DNA of 64,000 bases, from positions 137,935 to 201,934 of the forward strand of contig CAZIOT010000006.1 of NCBI GenBank assembly GCA_964540965.1, read 5' to 3'. The stretch is from JADYZU01 sp964540965 (GTDB lineage Bacteria; Pseudomonadota; Alphaproteobacteria; Rhodobacterales; Rhodobacteraceae). Of this stretch, positions 43,815 to 52,442 are shown one piece after another (position 1 is the stretch's first letter; every line of letters starts with the position of its first letter). A program made the translations under genes and the position numbers. The notes beneath the pieces are model-generated. The model made no database searches. It saw nothing but the letters and a program-made list of their open reading frames with translations, and was not told the origin of the DNA.

Positions 43815-45767
43815 TTAAACATCCACATCCTCAACGAACCGCGCGTTCTCCTGGATATACTGGAACCGCAGTTCCGGGCGTTTGCCCATCAGCCGTTCCA
43901 CCAGATCCGCCGTTTCGCCCGGTTCGTCGTCGTGCAGCGTCACCCGGATCAGCTTGCGCGAGGCCGGGTCCATCGTCGTGTCCTTCAGGTCCTTGGCGTC
44001 CATCTCGCCCAGGCCCTTGAAGCGTTGCACGTCGATCTTTCCCTTGCCGCCCAGACCCTTGGCCAGCATCGCCTCTTTCTCGGCATCGTCGGCGACGTAG
44101 ATGCGCCGCGCGCCCTGCGTCAGCCGGTAAAGCGGCGGGCAGGCGAGATAGAGGTGGCCCTTGTCGATCAGGGGCCGCATCTGGGTGAAGAAAAAGGTCA
44201 TCAGCAGGCTGGCGATATGGGCGCCGTCGACATCGGCGTCGGTCATGATGATGACCTTGTCATAGCGCAGGTCATCGACGTTGAATTTCGTGCCCATGCC
44301 AACGCCCAAAGCCTCGCACAGGTCGTTGATTTCCTGGTTCTGCCCCAGCTTGGACGAGGCCGCGCCCAGCACGTTCAGAACCTTGCCGCGCAAGGGCAAG
44401 AGGGCCTGCGTCTCGCGGTTGCGGGCGCCCTTGGCCGATCCGCCGGCACTGTCGCCTTCGACGATGAAGATCTCGGTCCCGTCGCGGTTCTTGGCCGAAC
44501 AATCGGTCAGCTTGCCGGGCAGGCGCAGGCGCTTGGTCGCGGATTTGCGCGCCGTTTCCTTTTCCTGCTTGCGGCGCAGCCGTTCTTCGGCCCGCAGCAC
44601 AAGGAAATCAAGGATCGCGCCCGCGGCCTTGGGGTCCGCCCCCAGCCAGGTGTCGAAATGGTCGCGCACGGCGTTTTCCACCCATCGCGCGGCCTCTTCG
44701 GTCGACAGGCGGTCCTTGGTCTGGCCGACGAAACTGGGTTCGCGGATAAAGACCGAAATCAGCGCGCAGCCGCCGGCGATCAGGTCGTCGCGGGTGATGT
44801 CCACCGCCTTGCGGTTCCTGACCAGTTCGCCATAGGCGCGGATGCCCTTGAGGATGGCCGCCCAGAATCCGGCCTCGTGGGTGCCGCCCTCGGGCGTCGG
44901 CACGGTGTTGCAATAGGATTGCAGGAACCCGTCGCGCGCCGCGGTCCAGTTGATCGCCCATTCGACCGAGCCGGGGATGTTGAACTTTTCGGTGAAGGAC
45001 ACCTTTCCGGAAAAGGGTTTCTCGGCATAGGTGGTGGTGTCGGCCAGCGTATCGCCCAGATATTGCGCCAGGCCGCCGGGAAAGTGAAAGGTCGCCTCGG
45101 TCGGCGTCTCGCCATCGTCCACCGCCGATTTCCAGCGGATCTCGACCCCGGAAAACAGATAGCCCTTGGACCGCACCATGCGGAACAGCCGCGCCGGCTT
45201 CAGTTGCTGCGAACCGAAGATGTCCGGGTCGGCATGGAAGGTGACCGAGGTGCCGCGCCGGTTGGGCGCCGGGCCGATCTTCTGGATCGGTCCCCGGGGC
45301 TTGCCGCGGGAAAATTCCTGGGCGTAAAGTTCGCGGTTGCGGGCGACCTCGACGCGCAGGTGATCGGACAGGGCGTTGACGACCGAGGATCCGACGCCGT
45401 TCAGGCCGCCCGAGGTGGAATAGGACTTGTCCGAAAACTTGCCCCCCGCATGCAGCACGGTCAGGATCACCTCGAGCGCCGACTTGTCGGGATATTTCGG
45501 ATGCGGATCGACCGGCATGCCGCGGCCGTTGTCGCGCACCGTCACCGACAGGTCGGCGTGCAGTTCGACCTCGATCCGGTTGGCGTGGCCGGCCACCGCC
45601 TCGTCCATGGCGTTGTCAAGGATTTCGGCGACCATGTGGTGCAGGGCGCGTTCGTCGGTGCCGCCGATATACATGCCGGGGCGTTTGCGGACGGGTTCCA
45701 GCCCCTCGAGCACCTCGATCGAGGACGCATTGTAGGTATCGGTCCCGGAAAGAAGGTCGTCGGCCAT
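43815..45767 (-). CDS. parE: DNA topoisomerase IV subunit B
   Basis: A 650-residue GyrB/ParE ATPase. The N-terminal GHKL domain has LDNAMDEAVAGH, DNGRGMPVD and GGLNGVGSSVVNALS. The TOPRIM domain has VEGDSAGGSAKGARNRETQ and MTDADVDGAHI, and the C-terminal tail is QRFKGLGEMDAKDL. With ParC it decatenates chromosomes. MADDLLSGTDTYNAS at 45767 is the usual start; an ATG at 45776 is also in frame. The open frame extends much further upstream across the GFA gene, but that part is not ParE. Confidence 0.96.
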   Translation of the reverse strand: MADDLLSGTDTYNASSIEVLEGLEPVRKRPGMYIGGTDERALHHMVAEILDNAMDEAVAGHANRIEVELHADLSVTVRDNGRGMPVDPHPKYPDKSALEVILTVLHAGGKFSDKSYSTSGGLNGVGSSVVNALSDHLRVEVARNRELYAQEFSRGKPRGPIQKIGPAPNRRGTSVTFHADPDIFGSQQLKPARLFRMVRSKGYLFSGVEIRWKSAVDDGETPTEATFHFPGGLAQYLGDTLADTTTYAEKPFSGKVSFTEKFNIPGSVEWAINWTAARDGFLQSYCNTVPTPEGGTHEAGFWAAILKGIRAYGELVRNRKAVDITRDDLIAGGCALISVFIREPSFVGQTKDRLSTEEAARWVENAVRDHFDTWLGADPKAAGAILDFLVLRAEERLRRKQEKETARKSATKRLRLPGKLTDCSAKNRDGTEIFIVEGDSAGGSAKGARNRETQALLPLRGKVLNVLGAASSKLGQNQEINDLCEALGVGMGTKFNVDDLRYDKVIIMTDADVDGAHIASLLMTFFFTQMRPLIDKGHLYLACPPLYRLTQGARRIYVADDAEKEAMLAKGLGGKGKIDVQRFKGLGEMDAKDLKDTTMDPASRKLIRVTLHDDEPGETADLVERLMGKRPELRFQYIQENARFVEDVDV

Positions 45768-45872
45768 GCTGCTCATTTCTTCATCTGGCCGGTTGCCCCC
45801 GGCTGCGTGCCGCATAATGTGGCCGAAAGGGGCGGGCGGCGCAATCCTTGGGCCGCGACGAAAGGGGGGGTG

Positions 45873-46265
45873 ATGGCGGTTGCATCCTGTGCCTGCGGGC
45901 AGCTGAAGGCAAAGGTGACGGGCGATCCGCTGCGCGTCTCGGTCTGTCATTGCACCGAATGCCGGCGGCGCACCGGCAGCGCATTCTCGCACAACGCGCG
46001 GTATCGGCCGGATCAGGTGCGGATGACCGGGGTGGACAAGAGCTTTACCCGCATCGGCGACGAAGGGGGCAGGATCACCCATCACTTCTGCCCCGACTGC
46101 GGCGTGTCGGTCTGGTATGGCAATTCCGACCTGCCCGACATGGTGGCGATCCCGGTCGGCGCCTTTGCCATGCGCGACTGCCCGGCGCCGGACTGGTCGG
46201 TCTATGACGACCGGCGGCCGGGCTGGCTGCGGATCGAGGTGCCGGGGCTGCAGGTCATCGACTGA
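45873..46265 (+). CDS. GFA (glutathione-dependent formaldehyde-activating) family protein
   Basis: A 130-residue Mss4-like zinc protein. Cysteine clusters are CACGQ near the start, CHCTECRRRTGSAF near residue 30 and CPDCGVSVWYGN near 75. These bind the two structural and catalytic zinc ions of the family. The name is historical and real substrates are mostly unknown. The ATG at 45873 has AAAGGGGGGG upstream. Divergent from parE; the decayed GNAT gene converges on its stop. Confidence 0.9.
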   Translation: MAVASCACGQLKAKVTGDPLRVSVCHCTECRRRTGSAFSHNARYRPDQVRMTGVDKSFTRIGDEGGRITHHFCPDCGVSVWYGNSDLPDMVAIPVGAFAMRDCPAPDWSVYDDRRPGWLRIEVPGLQVID

Positions 46266-46726
46266 GGCGAAGGCGGGGTGAAACCGGGCGCGGCGGGCGG
46301 GTGCCGGGCCGTGGAACACGATCCGCTGGAACCACTGCTTGATGTCGGCATGAAACAGCACAAGGTCGTTGCGAGAGCCAAAGCGTGCGTAGAACGCCGG
46401 ATCGCCCGGCAGGGCGCAACCCGCGGTGCCCAACGACCGCAGCCGGCCCAGCCCGGTCTTGATCAGCGCGCGGCCGAGGCCACGGCCCTGCCTGGCGGGG
46501 TGGACGGCTTTCGGGCCAAGGGCGAACCAGACTCCGCCCCCTCGACCTGCAGCGGCGGGAAGGCGGCATGTCCGGTGATCCGCCCGCCCTTGGTCGCGAT
46601 CAGCGACAGGGCCAAGGCATCGGTGATGGCGGCGCCAGTGCCCCTGGCATGGGCGGCGCCCGGAAACGCAAGCGTGTTCAGCGCGTGGATCGCTCCGGCA
46701 TCGGCAGGGGTTTCGTCGTGGATCAT
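46266..46726 (-). pseudogene. frameshifted GNAT acetyltransferase (YhbS-like)
   Basis: The N-terminal half (MIHDETPADAGAIHALNTLAF...GHAAFPPLQVEGAES) is in one frame. The C-terminal half (VWFALGPKAVHPARQGRGLG, then ARFGSRNDLVLFHA and FQRIVFHGPAP) is in another, with the shift near 46530-46540. The acetyl-CoA loop Q/RxxGxG/A is present as RQGRGLG. The C-terminal end also lacks its own stop: the frame runs on antisense to the GFA gene and into parE. A single missing base would restore the joint, so a sequencing error is possible. Confidence 0.75.
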
Positions 46727-46822
46727 GGCGTGGTGTCGTGCCTCCTGTGCGCATTGGCAAGGATCGCCTGTTGCACCGGCGGCGCCGTCAGGCTCCAGTA
46801 GCGCCAAAGAAGGAGACTGCCG

Positions 46823-47761
46823 ATGATCGAAAGTTTCGACCTTGCCGCGCATGAGGCGCTGGCAGGTGCCGACCGGGCCGCCAGCGCCGCCCGCCTTGAC
46901 CGCATCTGCCGCGAGACCGGCTTTCTGGTCCTGACCGGCCATGGCGTGCCCGCCGATGTCATCGCGGCGCAGCGCGCGGCGGTGACGGCGTTCTTTGCCC
47001 TGCCGCCCGCGGTCAAGGCGGCGTCGGGCGCGCCCTGGCCCGGCTATCCCTATGGCTGGCTTGGCCCGCTGGCCGAGGCCCTGGCGCGGTCCAAGGGCGT
47101 CGAGACCCCGCCCGACCTGAAGGAAAGCTTCAACGGCGGGCCGTTGACGGTGCCCGAGGGCATTGCCGACCCCGATGCCCATGCCTTCTGCTACCAGCCG
47201 ACGCCCTGGCCCGACCTGCCCGGCTTTCGCGAGGCGTGGCAGACCTATTACGGCGCGATGGAGGCGCTGGCTGCCCGTGTCATGCGCGCCTTTGCCGAGG
47301 CGCTTGGCCTTGATCGCGGCTATTTCGACGGCTTCATCGGCCATCCCATTTCCGCCCTGCGGGCGCTGAACTATCCGGCGACGGCCGGGCGGCCCGAGGA
47401 CGGCCAGCAGCGCGCCGGCGCGCATACCGATTACGGCTCGCTGACCATCCTGCTGCCGCAGGCGGGGTCGCGCGGGCTGGAAATCCTCACCCCGGCCGGC
47501 GACTGGGCCGAAGTTGTGGCCCCCGACGGTGCCTATGTCATCAACATCGGCGACCTGATGGCGCGCTGGACGGCCGACCGCTGGGTCTCGACCCTGCACC
47601 GGGTGGTGGCGCATGAAGGCCAGCCGCAGCGGCAATCGCTGGCGTTCTTTCACCAGCCGGACTGGGAGGCGGTCATCGAACCTCTCGACGGGTCGGATGC
47701 CTATCCGCCGGTGAAGTCGGGGCCATATCTCATGGCGAAATTCCGCGCGACGGGGGCGTAA
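46823..47761 (+). CDS. 2-oxoglutarate/Fe(II) oxygenase (isopenicillin N synthase-like)
   Basis: A 312-residue protein with the DIOX_N region at the start (RICRETGFLVLTGHGVP) and the double-stranded beta-helix core. Iron ligands are His/Asp in GAHTDYGSLTIL and the distal His in STLHRVVAH. The 2-oxoglutarate-binding Arg-x-Ser is in QRQSLAFF. It hydroxylates or oxidises an unknown small molecule. The ribosome site AAGAAGGAG is strong. It is divergent from the broken GNAT gene. Confidence 0.9.
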   Translation: MIESFDLAAHEALAGADRAASAARLDRICRETGFLVLTGHGVPADVIAAQRAAVTAFFALPPAVKAASGAPWPGYPYGWLGPLAEALARSKGVETPPDLKESFNGGPLTVPEGIADPDAHAFCYQPTPWPDLPGFREAWQTYYGAMEALAARVMRAFAEALGLDRGYFDGFIGHPISALRALNYPATAGRPEDGQQRAGAHTDYGSLTILLPQAGSRGLEILTPAGDWAEVVAPDGAYVINIGDLMARWTADRWVSTLHRVVAHEGQPQRQSLAFFHQPDWEAVIEPLDGSDAYPPVKSGPYLMAKFRATGA

Positions 47762-47821
47762 GGGGGCATGGCGCGGGTGGGTGGCACCCGTCGCGGGTTA
47801 AGCCCGCGATCGCCACGCCGC

Positions 47822-48199
47822 CTATCCCCGCCCGCGCAACCATTCCGCCAGATCGGCCGGATCGAGATGACCCTGCGCCAGCCGGATGATGAGGTCGCCG
47901 ATCTCGGCCGCGGGCGCGGCGCGCAGGGTAACGCCGTTGAGCCACAGGCAGGCATACATCACGCGGAACGCCGTCCGCTTGTTGCCGTCGTTGAAGCAAT
48001 GACCCTGCGCCACCGCCTCGGCATAGGCGGCGGCAAGGTCGTGGACATCTTCGATCAGGCCATAGGCAAGCCGGTTCTCGACCCGCGCCAGCGCCCCGTC
48101 GAGCGACTTGTCGAGAGCCATCCCCGCAAGCTCGCCCGGATTCAGCACCCGGTCATGCAGGGCCACGACCTGCGCGACCGTCAATGTGCGGAAGGTCAT
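47822..48199 (-). CDS. doc: Doc-type Fic toxin
   Basis: A 125-residue Fic-fold protein with the Doc motif HCFNDGNKRTA (consensus HxFx[DN][AG]NKR). The Lys in place of the Fic-type glycine separates Doc kinases from AMP-transferring Fic proteins. Phage P1 Doc phosphorylates EF-Tu and stops translation. It overlaps the antitoxin gene by four bases (ATGA), as expected of a toxin-antitoxin operon. Confidence 0.92.
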   Translation of the reverse strand: MTFRTLTVAQVVALHDRVLNPGELAGMALDKSLDGALARVENRLAYGLIEDVHDLAAAYAEAVAQGHCFNDGNKRTAFRVMYACLWLNGVTLRAAPAAEIGDLIIRLAQGHLDPADLAEWLRGRG

Positions 48200-48447
48200 T
48201 TGTCCCTCAGATAGTCCAATACCGGCTGCGCGCGATCCTTGGTCGCGGCAAAGGCGGCCTCGAACTCCTCGTCGGTCGCGGCCCTGATCTCGTCAGGCTC
48301 CCGCGCTGCCTCGGCCGGGACAAAGTAGCCGACCAGCGCGGAATTCCTCAGGATCGCCACCGGCTTGCCGCCCGAGCGTTCCAGCACCTTATGCGGCTCG
48401 CGCATTTCGGTCATCGTCGCGATGTGGTTGGTCAGCAGGCGGGTCAT
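48196..48447 (-). CDS. phd: Phd/YefM-type antitoxin
   Basis: An 83-residue antitoxin: the N-terminal Phd fold (MTEMREPHKVLERSGGKPVAILRNSALVGYFVP) binds DNA, and the acidic C-terminal helix wraps the toxin. The frame extends upstream to 48489, but MTRLLTNHIATMTEM at 48447 is the natural start, and the extension lies across the promoter. It is co-transcribed with doc and probably represses its own promoter with conditional cooperativity. Confidence 0.87.
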   Translation of the reverse strand: MTRLLTNHIATMTEMREPHKVLERSGGKPVAILRNSALVGYFVPAEAAREPDEIRAATDEEFEAAFAATKDRAQPVLDYLRDK

Positions 48448-48475
48448 GGCGCGGTCCTTTTGGAATATGCGCCAT

Positions 48476-48504
48476 GATATATACTGCAATACCTATTTCC
48501 GCAA
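48476..48504 (-). promoter_or_regulatory. phd-doc promoter
   Basis: On the minus strand: TTGCGG (48504-48499), a 17-bp spacer and TATATC (48481-48476), about 29 bases before the phd start. The block is strikingly AT-rich for this region, as expected of a toxin-antitoxin promoter. Confidence 0.6.
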
Positions 48505-48519
48505 CCTTGCCGGGCCGGA

Positions 48520-49185
48520 CTACGGCCGCAACGGTTCAGCATCGCGCGCGGCCCACATCGCCTTGAACGCCGGGCGGGCGTGGCAGGCGGCAAGCCAGGC
48601 CTTGACCGCCGGATAGGGGTCAAGCGCGCCGGGTTCGGCGGTCACATAGCGCACGATCTCGGCCATGTTCACATCGGCGACGGTAAAGCGGCTGCCGACG
48701 ATCTGGCCGGGGCGGGCAAGATGGGTGTCGAGCACCCTGAGCGGGCGGGCAAGGCTGGCCAGCGCCGCCGCGATCTCGGCCCGGCCGGCCTCGGTCGCCG
48801 CCGCGCCGCGGCCGTGGACGTTCATAATCGCAAGGGCCGAAGCCTCGATACCGGTGGCGCCGAACAGCGCCCATTGCTCCATCAGCGCCACCTCGGCCTC
48901 GCCCTGCGGGCCCATGTCGCCGCCGTATTTGCGCGCAAGGTGCAGGTTGATGGCCAAGGATTCCGACAGGATCAGCCCGCCATCGTCCAGAACCGGGATC
49001 GTCCCCGCCGGGCTGATGTCCAGGAACGCTGGCGAAAGCGTGTTCAGCGGCGCATCGGCGGCGGTGGGGTCGTCCAGCCGATAGGCCTGCCAGACCTGCA
49101 CCAGCGTCAGGTCCAGCCCGATTTCCCCGGCGAACCACAGGTTGCGCGTCGCCCGGCTGCGCCAGGCGCCATAAAGTTTCGGCAT
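48520..49185 (-). CDS. glutathione S-transferase family protein
   Basis: A 221-residue GST with the N-terminal thioredoxin-like domain (MPKLYGAWRSRATRNLWFAGEIGL; GTIPVLDDGGLILSESLAINLHLAR) and a helical C-terminal domain ending VKAWLAACHARPAFKAMWAARDA. The SRATR segment holds the likely catalytic Ser/Arg, as in beta/theta-like classes. Substrate unknown. The ATG at 49185 is preferred to the upstream one at 49203 because the domain begins at KLYGAW. Confidence 0.88.
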   Translation of the reverse strand: MPKLYGAWRSRATRNLWFAGEIGLDLTLVQVWQAYRLDDPTAADAPLNTLSPAFLDISPAGTIPVLDDGGLILSESLAINLHLARKYGGDMGPQGEAEVALMEQWALFGATGIEASALAIMNVHGRGAAATEAGRAEIAAALASLARPLRVLDTHLARPGQIVGSRFTVADVNMAEIVRYVTAEPGALDPYPAVKAWLAACHARPAFKAMWAARDAEPLRP

Positions 49186-49297
49186 CTTGTCCTCCGTTTG
49201 CACCTTGCTAGCGCGGGCGGGCGAGTCGGGCCAGCCACTTTGGCCGCGGGTCCTGTCCCGGCTGGACGGCGACGGCCCTTCCGACTAAGCGGGACGG

Positions 49298-50668
49298 ATG
49301 ACGACCGAGCTTTCCCCCCCAGCCGCCCGCCATGGCGTCGCCCGCGAGGCGCGCGCGCTGACCGGGCTTGGCCTGCCGCTGGTCGGCAGCGCGGTGGCGG
49401 GGTTCCTGATCCACATGACCGACACCATCCTTCTGGGCTGGTATGATGTGGTCAGTCTGGCGGCGGCGACCCTTGCCACCGGGTATTTCTTCAACGTCTT
49501 CATCCTGGGTGCCGGTTTCGGCAACGCCGTCCTGCCGTTGGTGGCCGAGGCGATGGCCGCCGGCGACGACACCCGCGCGCGGCGGGCGACGCGGATGGCC
49601 TTCTGGCTGTCGGCGGCCTTTTCCCTGCTGACCTTCCCGCTTTTCTGGTGGTCCGAGGCGATCATGCTGGCCATCGGCCAGACGCCCGAGGTCGCCCGCG
49701 CCTCGCAGGATTTCCTGCGCATTGCCATGTGGGGCATGTTCCCGGCGCTCGCTACCAATGCCCTGCGCTGCTACCTGTCGGCGCAACTGCTGACCGGCGT
49801 GCAGCTTTGGGTGACGCTGGCGGCGGTCGGCGTCAATGCGGTGCTGAACTACGGGCTGATCTTCGGCGCCTACGGCCTGCCGGAACTGGGCATCCGCGGC
49901 GCCGCCATCGGTTCGCTGATCGTGCAGATCGGCACGCTGCTGGTTCTGGCCATCTATGCGCAGCGCAAACTGCCGCAGATGCATCTGTTCCAGCGCATCT
50001 GGAAATCCGATCCGCAGGCGTTGCGGGCGGTGTTCCGGCTGGGCTGGCCGATCGGCGTCACCTCGGTGTCCGAGGGCGGGCTGTTCACCGTGTCCTCGAT
50101 CATGATGGGCTGGATCGGCACGACGCAACTGGCGGCGCATGGCGTCGCGATGCAGCTTGCCGCGCTGTCGTTCATGTTCCATGTCGGCATGTCGCAGGCC
50201 GCCACCGTGCGCGCCGGCGGCGCCTTTGGCCGGCGCGACCGGCTGGCGCTGGTCACCACCGGCAAGGCCGCGGTGGCGGTGGCCCTGGGCTTTGGCGCGC
50301 TGGTGGTTCTCACCTTCCTGAGCTTCAACGATCAGCTTGTCGGCTTTTTTGTGGCCCCCGACGACCCCCTGCGCGACCAGGTGGTGACCATCGGTGCGAA
50401 ACTCCTGATGTTCGCGGCCTTGTTCCAGTTCGCCGATGCCAGCCAGATCGTCGCGCTGTCGCTTCTGCGCGGCGTGCAGGATACCAGGGTGCCGATGTGG
50501 CTCGCGGCCTTTGCCTATTGGCTGGTCGGCATCCCGATGGGCTGGATCCTGGCCTTTCCCCTGGGCATGCACGAGGTCGGGTTGTGGCTGGGGCTGACCG
50601 TCGGGCTGGCCACCGCGGCGACGCTCTTGATGCTGCGCTTCTGGCGGCGGTCGGTCAGGGCGGTCTGA
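49298..50668 (+). CDS. MATE family efflux transporter
   Basis: A 456-residue protein with twelve hydrophobic segments in two MATE halves (GLGLPLVGSAVAGFLIHMTDTILLG; LGWPIGVTSVSEGGLFTVSSIMMG). It is an Na+- or H+-driven exporter of drugs or metabolites and its substrate is unknown. Start MTTELSPPAARHG. Its TGA shares a base with the ATG of dedA, so the two are coupled. Confidence 0.92.
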   Translation: MTTELSPPAARHGVAREARALTGLGLPLVGSAVAGFLIHMTDTILLGWYDVVSLAAATLATGYFFNVFILGAGFGNAVLPLVAEAMAAGDDTRARRATRMAFWLSAAFSLLTFPLFWWSEAIMLAIGQTPEVARASQDFLRIAMWGMFPALATNALRCYLSAQLLTGVQLWVTLAAVGVNAVLNYGLIFGAYGLPELGIRGAAIGSLIVQIGTLLVLAIYAQRKLPQMHLFQRIWKSDPQALRAVFRLGWPIGVTSVSEGGLFTVSSIMMGWIGTTQLAAHGVAMQLAALSFMFHVGMSQAATVRAGGAFGRRDRLALVTTGKAAVAVALGFGALVVLTFLSFNDQLVGFFVAPDDPLRDQVVTIGAKLLMFAALFQFADASQIVALSLLRGVQDTRVPMWLAAFAYWLVGIPMGWILAFPLGMHEVGLWLGLTVGLATAATLLMLRFWRRSVRAV

Positions 50669-51264
50669 TGTTCGACTGGATCACCGCGCTGATCGGGCAG
50701 CTTGGCCTTGCCGGGATCGCCGCCCTGATGTTTCTGGAAAACCTGTTCCCGCCGATCCCGTCGGAGCTGGTGATGCCGATGGCCGGTTTCCTGGCCTGGC
50801 GCGGCGACCTGCCGCTGGTCGCCGTCATCCTGACGGGCACCATCGGGTCGGTCGCCGGGGCGTTGGTCTGGTACGAGCTGGGCCGCGCCCTGGGCGAGGC
50901 GCGGTTCCTGCGGCTGATCGACCGCTGGGGGGCCTGGGCCACGCTGTCGCGCGACGATGCCGAACGGGCGCTGGACTGGTTCCGCCGTCGCGGCGGCCTT
51001 GCCGTGTTCCTCTGCCGCATGGTGCCGGCCCTGCGCACGCTGATTTCGGTGCCGGCCGGCCTTGCGGCGATGCCGCGGCTGCCGTTCCTTGCCCTGACCA
51101 CGGCCGGCAGCCTGATCTGGGTCTGTCTGCTGACGCTGGCAGGCTGGCTTCTGGGCACCCGGTTCCACGAGGTCGAGGCATGGGTGAACCCGGTGACGAC
51201 CCTTGTGGTCGTCGGGCTGGTCGCGGTCTATCTCTGGCGGCTTTTCCGCCGGCTCTGGCGCTGA
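50668..51264 (+). CDS. DedA family membrane protein
   Basis: A 198-residue DedA/VTT protein. The re-entrant motif FLENLFPPIPSELVMPMAGFLA is near residue 22, and the conserved FLCRMVPALRTLISVPAGLAAMP is near 115. DedA proteins help recycle or flip lipids, including undecaprenyl phosphate in some members. It overlaps the end of the MATE gene by one base. Confidence 0.92.
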   Translation: MFDWITALIGQLGLAGIAALMFLENLFPPIPSELVMPMAGFLAWRGDLPLVAVILTGTIGSVAGALVWYELGRALGEARFLRLIDRWGAWATLSRDDAERALDWFRRRGGLAVFLCRMVPALRTLISVPAGLAAMPRLPFLALTTAGSLIWVCLLTLAGWLLGTRFHEVEAWVNPVTTLVVVGLVAVYLWRLFRRLWR

Positions 51265-51687
51265 CTACTCTGCGGCCTCGGGCGGGGCGGTCCTGGCCAG
51301 ACGCTCGGCCTTTTTCCGCACCAGCACCGACCGCAGGTCATGCATGGCCAGCAGCAGCGAATCCGTCACGTCCTCAAGCTGGTCGTCGGTGGCCCGCGTC
51401 TGCGCCCAATGGCTGGTCAGGTTCATGTGGTCGATGGCGCGGTGGATGTCGTCGATGTCGCGCCGTGCCAGCAAGGCCACCCTTTTGTCCAGCCAGTCGC
51501 GGATCACCGTCATGTCGGCCTCGGACAGCACCCGGTCGCCGTTGGCGCGGATCTGGCCGTTGTTGACGTTGACCACGGCGATCTGGTCCATCTCGATCCG
51601 CCGCTGGCGGTTTTCGGTATCAACACGGAACACCGCGGCGCCGTTTTCACGGATTCGGAAGTAATAGTCGGGAAGATCGCCGGCCAT
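51265..51687 (-). CDS. hypothetical cytosolic protein
   Basis: A 140-residue protein with a small N-terminal beta domain (YYFRIRENGAAVFRVDTENRQRRIEMDQIAVVNVNNGQIR), then helical segments (LSEADMTVIRDWLDKRVALL; DDIHRAIDHMNLTSHWAQ). No signal peptide or membrane segment. The family is not one I can name, though it looks conserved in Rhodobacterales. It abuts dedA tail to tail and lies eight bases downstream of the VOC gene, probably co-transcribed with it. Confidence 0.78.
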   Translation of the reverse strand: MAGDLPDYYFRIRENGAAVFRVDTENRQRRIEMDQIAVVNVNNGQIRANGDRVLSEADMTVIRDWLDKRVALLARRDIDDIHRAIDHMNLTSHWAQTRATDDQLEDVTDSLLLAMHDLRSVLVRKKAERLARTAPPEAAE

Positions 51688-51695
51688 CCTGCCCC

Positions 51696-52058
51696 CTAAC
51701 CGTTGCCCATGACCCGCAGGAGCGTGCCGTTTTCATCCACAAGGGCGAACATGCGCGGCGCCGCGCCCGGCTTGAAAAAGCCGGTCAGCCGCGGGATGGC
51801 GCGGTGATCGGTCGGCAGGCCCAGCCCCGACCATTCGGCATGGAGCGTATCGGGATCATCGACGCGGATGCAGGCGGAAAACCAGCTTGACCACGGATCC
51901 ACCTCGGGATGGTGGAAGAATTCGAGTTCCAGCGGCCCGCGCCGCAGAATCATCCAGCCGTCATCCTTCCATGACGTCGCAAAGCCCATCGCGGCATAGA
52001 ACCGTTCGGTCGCGTCGAAATCCCTTGCGGGCAGGTTGGCGGTGATACGGTCGGCCAT
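51696..52058 (-). CDS. VOC family protein (bleomycin-resistance-like)
   Basis: A 120-residue single-domain VOC protein: ITANLPARDFDATERFYAAMGF, LELEFFHHPEVDP, ACIRVDDPDTLHAEW, FALVDENGTLLRVM. The short length and the ANLPxRD opening resemble the bleomycin-binding subgroup, which sequesters the drug as a dimer. That phenotype is not established here. It is the first gene of a two-gene minus-strand unit. Confidence 0.82.
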   Translation of the reverse strand: MADRITANLPARDFDATERFYAAMGFATSWKDDGWMILRRGPLELEFFHHPEVDPWSSWFSACIRVDDPDTLHAEWSGLGLPTDHRAIPRLTGFFKPGAAPRMFALVDENGTLLRVMGNG

Positions 52059-52442
52059 CTCGCTCTCGTGCTTGTGGCGTCAGCCTAGCCGAGGCGCGCG
52101 AGAGGGGGAAGTGGCCGCAGGCCCGGCGCAGGACCGGCGTCAGTGGGCGAGTGAACGTGGATTTCGCTGATTGCACCATATCTGGCTGAACGGCGATTTC
52201 CGAGGAGGAGGTCAGGCAGGCAAGGGCTTTTGCGCCGAAGCAATTGAGTTCGATAGCGATCTTGTGGCCATGACTTATTTCGGGACTGGACATGTTGCCC
52301 TTGCCGGACAGGAACGAACCTTCAGGGGGTTAAGGCCGCGTGTCTTCCTCCCGCTGGATCAAGACCGCCCTGAGGGCAATCGCCCGGGGTTGCTTGCCCT
52401 CAAGCCGCGAAGTCTGCATGAAGGGGCCCGGAGGCATTTCCG
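52059..52442. other. 384-bp stretch without recognised gene, partly lower GC
   Basis: The middle of this stretch (about 52160-52330) has sampled GC near 55-57%, below both neighbours, and open frames cross it on both strands. None resembles a known protein. Near the end there is a hairpin, TGAGGGCAA (52371-52379) with TTGCCCTCA (52394-52402) and a 14-nt loop. It could be a decayed gene or insertion remnant, or a long leader for the glycosylase gene. Confidence 0.45.

Noticed and set aside
45777..46760. Apparent N-terminal extension of ParE by more than 300 residues
   Set aside because: The frame stays open only by chance across the antisense GFA gene and the broken GNAT gene. ParE homology begins at MADDLL.
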